Part shown: positions 16,256 through 21,334 of the stretch, in pieces
How the letters are laid out: the number at the start of each line of letters is the position of its first letter
How positions within the stretch are numbered: the first letter of the stretch is position 1
Program-made: the position numbers and the translations under genes
The notes under the pieces: generated by a model
What the model saw: the letters and a program-made list of their open reading frames with translations, nothing else
Database searches by the model: none
What the model was told of the DNA's origin: nothing
DNA from: Actinomycetes bacterium
GTDB taxonomy: Bacteria > Actinomycetota > Acidimicrobiia > Acidimicrobiales > Palsa-688
Length of the DNA: 21,334 nucleotides
Direction of reading: 5' to 3'
Assembly: GCA_021816565.1 (NCBI GenBank)
Contig: JAKAXN010000033.1
Span: 1-21,334, forward strand

Positions 16256-16275
16256 CCGGGGGGCGGTCTGCCCGG
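16256..16275. terminator. Possible bidirectional hairpin between convergent genes
   Basis: The 60-base gap between the convergent fusion gene and acyl-CoA ligase gene contains CCGGG (16256-16260) facing CCCGG (16271-16275). An alternative nested pairing is GGGC-N5-GCCC (16261-16273). No T-run follows on either strand, so termination is only suggested by position. Confidence 0.25.
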
Positions 16276-16282
16276 CGGGTGG

Positions 16283-17863
16283 TCAGTCGCCGTCGGCCAG
16301 GGAGCCGTACTGCTCACGCAGCTGACGCTTGAGGATCTTGCCGCTCGGGTTCTTGGGTAGCGAGTCGGCCATGACCACGTACTTGGGCCGCTTGTAGCCG
16401 GCCAGCCGGCCCCGGGCGTGGGCCGCCACGTCCCCTGCCGTGATGGTGCTCCCGGAGCGGGGGACGACCACGGCCGTCACCGCCTCCACCCACTGGGGGT
16501 GACGGATGCCGAACACGGCCACCTCGGCCACGCCGTCCAGCTCGAAGAGGGGTTCCTCGACCTCCCGGCTGGCGACGTTCTCCCCGCCGGTCTTGATCAT
16601 GTCCTTGATGCGGTCCACCACCGCCAGGTAGCCGTCCCCGGTCATCACCCCGAGGTCCCCGGAGTGGAACCAGCCGTTGCGGAACGCCGCCGCCGTCTTC
16701 TCCTCGTCGTTGTAGTAGCCGAGCGTGGCATGGGGGCTGCGGTGGACGATCTCGCCGACCGTCCCGGGGGGTACCGGCCGGTCCTCCTCGTCGACCACCG
16801 CGGTCTCCACGTTGACAGCGGCCCGGCCGGCACTGCCGGGGCGCGCCGACTGCTCGTGGGGCAGGAGGATGGTGGCCAACGGGGCCATCTCGGTCTGGCC
16901 GTAGAAGTTCCACAGCTGCAGCCCCGGCAGCCGCTCCTGCATCTCCTTCAGCACCTCGACCGGCATGGGCGACGCCCCGTAGTAGCCCTTGCGCAGCGAC
17001 GACAGGTCCCGGCGGTCGAAGTCCGGGTGGCGCAGCAGGGAGATCCACACGGTGGGAGGGCAGAAGATCTTGGTGACCTTCTCCTTCTCGATGGTCTCGA
17101 GCAGCCGGGCCGGATCAGGTGACGGCAGGATGATGCTCCTCGCCCCCAGGTAGACGTCCACGCAGAAGAAACAGTCCAGCTGGGCGCAGTGGTACATCGG
17201 CAGCGAGTGCACCTCCACGTCGTCGGGGCCCATCGAACCGTCGACGATGCAGCTCACGTACTGCGCCATCAGCGACCGGCTCGAGAGCATCACCCCTTTC
17301 GGCCGGGACTCGGTGCCAGAGGTGTACATGAGCCGAAGCGGGTCGTCGTCGCCCACCATGACCTCTGGCTCGCTGTCGGGACCGGCGGACCACCAGCCGT
17401 CCACGTCCTCCCAGCCGGCGAGGGCCCGGTCTGCTCCACCCAGGGGGATCGACCCCTTCACCGCCGGGTCGATCCCGGCGGCCGCCACCGCGTCGTCCAT
17501 GGTGGCGGCCAGAGCGTCCTCCGCCACCACCGCCCGGGCCCCGCAGTGCCCGAGGATGTAGGCGATCTCCCCGGCGTTGAGCATGAAGTTGACCGGCACC
17601 AGGATGACGCCCAGCTTGGCCGTGGCGAAGGTGAGCACCCCGAACTGCCAGCAGTTGTGCGACAGGAGCGCCAGGCGGTCCCCCTTGGCCAGGCCCCGCC
17701 CGGCCAGGGCGTGGGCCGCCCGGTTGGCCGCCTGCTCGAACTCCGCATAGGTGAAGCTCCGCCCCTCGTGCACCACGGCCACCCGGTCCGGGTACCGCCG
17801 AGCCGTCCGGTGCAGCACGTCGCCCAGGCTGTGGCGGCGGGCCCGCAGCACCGGGTCCGCCAT
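16283..17863 (-). CDS. AMP-dependent acyl-CoA synthetase/ligase
   Basis: A 526-residue adenylate-forming ligase that activates a carboxylic acid via acyl-AMP to its CoA thioester. It shows the P-loop YTSGTESRPKG (180-190), YGQTE (321-325), the GWFHSGD segment with Asp403, the hinge VVDRIKDMIKTGGENV and the C-terminal NPSGKILK with catalytic Lys509. The motif set is that of FadD/medium-chain or aromatic acyl-CoA ligases; specificity cannot be read. Being beside a PaaX-type regulator and boxCB, it may be the benzoate-CoA ligase of this locus (inference). The start at 17863 is supported by GGGAGGGG nine bases upstream. An in-frame ATG at 17884 would add seven residues, and a TAGGAT -10 element sits six bases before it. 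Confidence 0.92.
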   Translation of the reverse strand: MADPVLRARRHSLGDVLHRTARRYPDRVAVVHEGRSFTYAEFEQAANRAAHALAGRGLAKGDRLALLSHNCWQFGVLTFATAKLGVILVPVNFMLNAGEIAYILGHCGARAVVAEDALAATMDDAVAAAGIDPAVKGSIPLGGADRALAGWEDVDGWWSAGPDSEPEVMVGDDDPLRLMYTSGTESRPKGVMLSSRSLMAQYVSCIVDGSMGPDDVEVHSLPMYHCAQLDCFFCVDVYLGARSIILPSPDPARLLETIEKEKVTKIFCPPTVWISLLRHPDFDRRDLSSLRKGYYGASPMPVEVLKEMQERLPGLQLWNFYGQTEMAPLATILLPHEQSARPGSAGRAAVNVETAVVDEEDRPVPPGTVGEIVHRSPHATLGYYNDEEKTAAAFRNGWFHSGDLGVMTGDGYLAVVDRIKDMIKTGGENVASREVEEPLFELDGVAEVAVFGIRHPQWVEAVTAVVVPRSGSTITAGDVAAHARGRLAGYKRPKYVVMADSLPKNPSGKILKRQLREQYGSLADGD

Positions 17864-17890
17864 CGGAGTCGTCCCCTCCCTCATGGGCCC

Positions 17891-17896
17891 ATCCTA
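17891..17896 (-). promoter_or_regulatory. -10 element for the acyl-CoA ligase
   Basis: On the minus strand TAGGAT (17896 to 17891) lies six bases before ATG 17884. Transcription from it would start near 17884 and give either a leaderless message or a roughly 21-base leader carrying GGGAGGGG ahead of ATG 17863. It suggests the ligase can be transcribed separately from the regulator gene 65 bases upstream. Confidence 0.4.
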
Positions 17897-17927
17897 AGGG
17901 CGCCCTCCCACACCGACGTGGTAGTGG

Positions 17928-18800
17928 CTACCCGGTGGAGTCGGTGTCGTCGATCCAGCGCAGGGCGCCCGGCAGCCACCGGGCGTGCAGCCGGTCGAAC
18001 AGCGCCTTGGCCCGGTGGCCGGGCCACCCCTCGGGCAGGAGGTCGTCAGGCAGCTCCGGGTCGATGAAGGGGAAACGCCGCCACCGGTGCACCATCTCGG
18101 TGACTGCAGCGCACTTCCCGATCTCGCCCGCCGGCTCGACGGTCTCGAAGCGGGCGATGAAGTCGAGGTAGCCGGCGCCCAGCGTCCCCACGTCCCAGGC
18201 CCGGCGCACCAGCTCCGCGCTGCCGGCCAGCTGCCCGGCCTCCCCCCGGAAGCTGAGACAGTTGCCGGCCAGTCCCAGCCGGTCCAGCACCCGCCGGGCC
18301 TCGGCCTCGCGGTCGGTGTGGGCGCACACGGCCAGGCCCGGGCCGGGAAAGCCGAACCCGGCGAATCCCAGCTCCTTGCGCAGCTGGGCCCGGGCGTGGC
18401 GCTGCTCCTCTGGCACTGAAAACGACAGAACGAGCCAGCGACCGTCCCACTCCCGGCCCCCGCCCAGGAAGCCGAAGATGCGCTCGGTGCCCGCCGATAG
18501 AAGGTCCACGGCCGCACCGGTCAGGTGCCAGCGCACCTGGCGGCCGACCCGCTCGGAGTCGAGGAGTCCCTGCTCGGCCAGGCGGGCCACCGCCTGGCGG
18601 GAGTTCTTCTCGGCGAAACCCAGAGATCCGAGGACCGCGACCAGGGTGGTGGTCCAGATGGGCCGGTCCCGGCGGAGCACGAACTCCCCGAGGACGGTGA
18701 GGAGCATGCTCTTGGCGCTCGACCCGGGCCGGGCCACCCCCGGGCCGTCAGCGGCCGGCCCGACCGGGAGTGCCACATCGACGGCCAGATCGCTCTCCAC
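17928..18800 (-). CDS. PaaX-family transcriptional regulator
   Basis: About 290 residues. The N-terminal GSSAKSMLLTVLGEFVLRRDRPIW block, followed by a winged-helix segment (FAEKNSRQAVARLAEQGLLDSERVGRQVRWHLT), is characteristic of PaaX. PaaX is the repressor of phenylacetate catabolism that is released by phenylacetyl-CoA. The middle (WDGRWLVLSFSVPEEQRHARAQLRKELGFAGFG) and the C-terminal region are also PaaX-like. It is transcribed away from boxC, with the control region between them, so control of box genes and the downstream ligase, perhaps by an aromatic CoA thioester, is likely. GTG 18800 was chosen because GGAG lies six bases upstream; GTG 18812 would add four residues but lacks a ribosome site. 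Confidence 0.9.
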   Translation of the reverse strand: MESDLAVDVALPVGPAADGPGVARPGSSAKSMLLTVLGEFVLRRDRPIWTTTLVAVLGSLGFAEKNSRQAVARLAEQGLLDSERVGRQVRWHLTGAAVDLLSAGTERIFGFLGGGREWDGRWLVLSFSVPEEQRHARAQLRKELGFAGFGFPGPGLAVCAHTDREAEARRVLDRLGLAGNCLSFRGEAGQLAGSAELVRRAWDVGTLGAGYLDFIARFETVEPAGEIGKCAAVTEMVHRWRRFPFIDPELPDDLLPEGWPGHRAKALFDRLHARWLPGALRWIDDTDSTG

Positions 18801-18842
18801 GCCGGTCTCCACGACCGGGCAGAGTAGCCGCCCCGAGGCCAG

Positions 18843-18848
18843 AATCTA
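18843..18848 (-). promoter_or_regulatory. Possible -10 element of the PaaX-type regulator gene
   Basis: Minus-strand TAGATT (18848 to 18843) follows a weak TTCACG (18873 to 18868) at a 19-base spacing. It overlaps the left copy of the ATCTAC repeat, so autorepression is conceivable. Support is limited to the hexamer match. Confidence 0.35.
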
Positions 18849-18863
18849 CTTATTGATATCTAC
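18844..18863. promoter_or_regulatory. Direct repeat ATCTAC-N8-ATCTAC, candidate operator
   Basis: ATCTAC occurs at 18844-18849 and again at 18858-18863, 14 bases apart. The pair lies in an unusually AT-rich patch between the divergent regulator and boxC. The left copy overlaps the regulator's possible -10; the right copy overlaps the boxC -35 region. This is where a regulator of both promoters would be expected to bind. No match to a known consensus is claimed. Confidence 0.4.
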
Positions 18864-18882
18864 CACCGTGAAGTTGTAGCAT
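18853..18882 (+). promoter_or_regulatory. Sigma70-like promoter of boxCB
   Basis: TTGATA (18853-18858, five of six to TTGACA) and TAGCAT (18877-18882) are separated by 18 bases. Transcription would start near 18889 and give a leader of about 20 bases with GGGAGG before GTG 18911. This is the best-formed promoter in the window. Confidence 0.6.
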
Positions 18883-18893
18883 GACTTTGGTCA
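18882..18893. promoter_or_regulatory. Inverted repeat TGAC-N4-GTCA at the boxC transcription start
   Basis: TGAC (18882-18885) and GTCA (18890-18893) are perfect inverted arms around four bases, overlapping the end of the -10 element and the predicted start of transcription. A repressor bound here would block the box promoter. The arms are short, so chance occurrence cannot be excluded. Confidence 0.3.
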
Positions 18894-18910
18894 CATCATC
18901 GGGAGGTGCC

Positions 18911-20620
18911 GTGGTACAGACAGCCGAGGTAGAGGCCTTCGAAGCAGGCGTCCGGGCGGACGCCGACGGGGCGGGGGAGCTCACCTTCGAGCGCGACCCC
19001 GGCGCCTACCGCCACTGGCGGGTCGAGCTGGCCGGCCCGGTGGCCACGGTCACCATGCAGGTCGATCCCTCCGGCGGGCTCCGCCCCGAGGTGGAGTTGA
19101 AGCTCAACTCCTACGACCTGTCGGTGGACATCGAGCTGGCCGACGTGGTGCAGCGCCTGCGCTTCGAGCACCCCGAGGTCAAGGCGGTGGTGCTCACCGG
19201 CGGCCTGGACAAGGTGTTCTGCGCCGGGGCCAACATCCAGATGCTGGCCGGGGCCACCCACGACCACAAGGTCAACTTCTGCAAGTTCACCAACGAGACC
19301 CGCAATGCCATTGAGGACGCCACCGCCACCTCCGGTCAGGTCTGGCTGTGCGCGGTCAACGGCACCGCCGCCGGTGGCGGCTACGAACTGGCGCTGGCCT
19401 GCGACGAGGTGATCCTGGTCGACGACCGGGCGTCGACGGTTTCCCTTCCCGAGGTGCCGCTGCTGGCCGTACTGCCCGGTACCGGTGGCCTGACCCGCCT
19501 GGTGGACAAGCGCCACGTCCGCCACGACCTGGCCGACGCGTTCTGCACCCGGGCCGAGGGCCTGAGGGCGGCGCAGGCCATCGAGTGGGGCCTGATCGAC
19601 TCGGCCGCCCCGCCCCGGATGTTCGCCGAGCACGTGGCGACCCGGGCCGCCACCCGGGCCGCCGGATCCGACCGCCCCGGCGGGACCGGGGTGACGCTCA
19701 ACCCGCTCCCCTTCGAGCGGGGACCCCAGGGCTGGCGGTACCGCCACGTGGAGGTGACCCTCCGCCCGGAGGTGGGAGTGGCCGAGATCTCGGTGTCGGC
19801 TCCCGCCGGGGCGGAGCCCGGCGACCCCGACGCGCTGCTGGCCGCAGGGGACCGGGCGTGGCTGCTGGCGTCGTGCCGGGAGCTCGACGACGCCCTCGTG
19901 CGCCTCCGGTTCAACCATCCGGAGATCGGGACCTGGGCCCTGCGCAGCTCCGGCGACCCGGCCGCGGTGCTCGATGCGGAGCGGGTGCTCCACGAGCACC
20001 CCGACCACTGGCTGGTGCGCGAGACGGCCGCCTACTGGACCAGGACGCTCAAACGCCTGGACCTTTCGGCCCGCAGCCTGTTCGCCCTGGTGGACTCCGG
20101 CAGCTGCTTCGCCGGGGTGCTGGCCGAAATGGTCCTCGGCGCCGACCGCAGCTTCATGCTCGACGGCGGGGCCGACGACGGCGGAGCCGCCCCGGTACTG
20201 GTACTCAGCGCCAGCAACTGCGGCCGGTTCCCCATGAGCAACGGCCTGTCGCGCCTGCGCACCCGGTTCTGGGGCCGGGAGGAGGAGGCCCGGACCGCCG
20301 AGTCGGCGCTGCTCGCCGAGCTGGACGCCGCAAGGTGCACGGCCCTGGGCCTGGTCACGTTCGCTCCCGATGACCTGGACTGGGACGACGAGATCAGGGT
20401 GGCTCTCGAGGAGCGGGCCGCCTTCTCCCCCGACGCCCTGACCGGCATGGAGGCCAACCTGCGCTTCGCCGGCCCCGAGACCATGGAGACCCGCATCTTC
20501 GCCCGGCTGTCGGCCTGGCAGAACTGGATCTTCCTCCGCCCCAACGCCTCCGGACCCGAAGGCGCCCTGCGCCGCTACGGCACCGGTTCCCGTCCCTCCT
20601 ACGACCGAAAGCGGGTGTGA
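18911..20620 (+). CDS. boxC: Benzoyl-CoA-dihydrodiol lyase (BoxC)
   Basis: A 569-residue enoyl-CoA-hydratase-superfamily enzyme with the long two-part layout of BoxC. BoxC opens the ring of 2,3-epoxy/dihydrodiol benzoyl-CoA in the aerobic box pathway, releasing formate. Diagnostic stretches are HWRVELAGPVATVTM, the LKLNSYDLSVDIEL segment, VFCAGANIQML (102-112), NGTAAGGGYELALACDE (150-166) and SLPEVPLLAVLPGTGG (178-193). The C-terminal half, through to the WQNWIFLRPNASG segment, is BoxC-specific and excludes an ordinary crotonase. The start is GTG 18911, with GGGAGG four bases upstream. The upstream in-frame ATG 18881 falls inside the predicted -10 element and has no ribosome site. boxB follows after four bases, so the two form one transcription unit. 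Confidence 0.95.
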   Translation: MVQTAEVEAFEAGVRADADGAGELTFERDPGAYRHWRVELAGPVATVTMQVDPSGGLRPEVELKLNSYDLSVDIELADVVQRLRFEHPEVKAVVLTGGLDKVFCAGANIQMLAGATHDHKVNFCKFTNETRNAIEDATATSGQVWLCAVNGTAAGGGYELALACDEVILVDDRASTVSLPEVPLLAVLPGTGGLTRLVDKRHVRHDLADAFCTRAEGLRAAQAIEWGLIDSAAPPRMFAEHVATRAATRAAGSDRPGGTGVTLNPLPFERGPQGWRYRHVEVTLRPEVGVAEISVSAPAGAEPGDPDALLAAGDRAWLLASCRELDDALVRLRFNHPEIGTWALRSSGDPAAVLDAERVLHEHPDHWLVRETAAYWTRTLKRLDLSARSLFALVDSGSCFAGVLAEMVLGADRSFMLDGGADDGGAAPVLVLSASNCGRFPMSNGLSRLRTRFWGREEEARTAESALLAELDAARCTALGLVTFAPDDLDWDDEIRVALEERAAFSPDALTGMEANLRFAGPETMETRIFARLSAWQNWIFLRPNASGPEGALRRYGTGSRPSYDRKRV

Positions 20621-20624
20621 CGCC

Positions 20625-21334
20625 GTGTCGTCCATAGACCTCAACGACTCGATCCCCAACAATGTGGAACTGGCCTCGGACCGCAAGCTCCAGCGGGCCC
20701 TGGAACGGTGGCAACCCCAGTTCCTCGACTGGTGGAAGCAGATGGGACCGGTCGAGCACCAGGACCACGACGTGTACCTCCGCACCGCGGTGTCGGTCGG
20801 CCGGGACGGCTGGGCCCACTTCGACTACGTGAAGATGCCGGAGTACCGCTGGGGGATCTTCCTGGCCGACGCCGACCCGGGGCGCACCGTCGGCTTCGGC
20901 GACCGCATCGGCGAGCCGGTGTGGGACGAGGTGCCCGGCGAGTTCCGCTCCGACCTCAGGCGCCTGATCGTGGTGCAGGGCGACACCGAGCCGGCGTCGG
21001 TCGAGCAGCAGCGCCACCTGTGTCGCACCGCCCCGTCGCTGTACGACATGCGCAACCTGTTCCAGATCAACGTGGAGGAGGGGCGCCACCTGTGGGCCAT
21101 GGTGTACCTGCTCCACGCCTACTTCGGACGCGACGGGCGCGACGAGGCGGACATGCTGCTCGACCGGAGGTCCGGGGACGAGGACAACCCGCGCATCTTG
21201 GGGGCGTTCAACGAGCCCACCCCCGACTGGCTGTCGTTCTACATGTTCACCTACTTCACCGACAGGGACGGCAAATTCCAGCTGGCGTCGCTGGCCGAGA
21301 GCGGGTTCGACCCGCTGGCCCGCACCTGCCAGTT
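20625..21334 (+). CDS. boxB: Benzoyl-CoA 2,3-epoxidase oxygenase component (BoxB), 3' truncated by window edge
   Basis: An open frame from GTG 20625 runs to the window end without a stop, giving 236 full codons, about half of the usual BoxB length. The N-terminus (VSSIDLNDSIPNNVELASDR) and the segments FDYVKMPEYRWGIFLA, LIVVQGDTEPASVEQQ and LFQINVEEGRHLWAMVYLL are characteristic. Candidate di-iron ligands Glu122, Glu152, His155 and Asp213 are each offset by two from those of the studied BoxB. The remaining ligands lie beyond the window. BoxB epoxidises the ring of benzoyl-CoA using O2 and electrons from the reductase BoxA, which is not in the window. It is separated by four bases from the boxC stop and surely co-transcribed. 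Confidence 0.95.
   Translation, partial: MSSIDLNDSIPNNVELASDRKLQRALERWQPQFLDWWKQMGPVEHQDHDVYLRTAVSVGRDGWAHFDYVKMPEYRWGIFLADADPGRTVGFGDRIGEPVWDEVPGEFRSDLRRLIVVQGDTEPASVEQQRHLCRTAPSLYDMRNLFQINVEEGRHLWAMVYLLHAYFGRDGRDEADMLLDRRSGDEDNPRILGAFNEPTPDWLSFYMFTYFTDRDGKFQLASLAESGFDPLARTCQ

Noticed and set aside
18896..20785. 629-codon open frame on the minus strand opposite boxC
   Set aside because: Same composition artefact: repetitive Gly/Ala/His/Gln-rich translation with no motif, while the plus strand encodes an unmistakable BoxC.
1..21334. tRNA, rRNA, CRISPR array, insertion sequence or riboswitch
   Set aside because: None was seen. Intergenic gaps are short, no regularly spaced repeats occur, and no transposase or integrase motif is encoded.

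Overview
The window is very GC-rich, with G or C at almost every third codon position, frequent GTG starts, start/stop overlaps between neighbouring genes and at least two apparently leaderless genes. Together with a mycoredoxin-like domain fused to a thioredoxin-reductase-like protein and a PaaX-type regulator, this points to an actinomycete-type bacterium (Actinomycetota; an Acidimicrobiia-like lineage is possible but unproven). No rRNA, tRNA, CRISPR array, insertion sequence or phage gene was seen. Coding density is very high and no gene-free stretch reaches 300 bases; the longest is 129 bases (11015-11143).

Region 1 (1-11014, all +) reads as one long, tightly coupled catabolic operon of ten genes, entered part-way through the first. 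The order is: C-terminal part of a glutamine-synthetase-like (gamma-glutamyl-amine ligase type) enzyme, creatininase-family hydrolase, PuuD-like class I amidotransferase/gamma-glutamyl hydrolase, short-chain dehydrogenase, a peptide/opine-type ABC importer (lipoprotein, fused double ATPase, two permeases), a Rieske mononuclear-iron oxygenase alpha subunit, an unrecognised 212-residue protein and a lactonase-like metallo-beta-lactamase-fold hydrolase. Import, oxidation, gamma-glutamylation and hydrolysis side by side suggest uptake and breakdown of an amine, quaternary amine or peptide-like nitrogen compound. The substrate cannot be read from sequence. A hairpin followed by a T-run lies just after the operon.

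Region 2 (11144-13352, +) is a second overlapping group: a ferritin-like di-iron protein whose ligand pattern resembles acyl-ACP desaturases, a PlsC-type acyltransferase and a DUF998-like membrane protein. A lipid-modification role is inferred. Region 3 (13388-14942, +) is purE-purK of purine synthesis, with an apparently leaderless purE. It is followed by a leaderless glutaredoxin/thioredoxin-reductase fusion (14984-16222).

Region 4 (16283-21334) is an aerobic benzoyl-CoA (box) degradation locus. A PaaX-family regulator and an acyl-CoA ligase read leftward; boxC (benzoyl-CoA-dihydrodiol lyase) and boxB (benzoyl-CoA 2,3-epoxidase, cut by the window end) read rightward. The divergent control region holds a good sigma70-like promoter, a direct repeat and a small inverted repeat, which are candidate regulator sites. 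The ligase may supply the CoA thioester that BoxB and BoxC consume, but its specificity is unproven.
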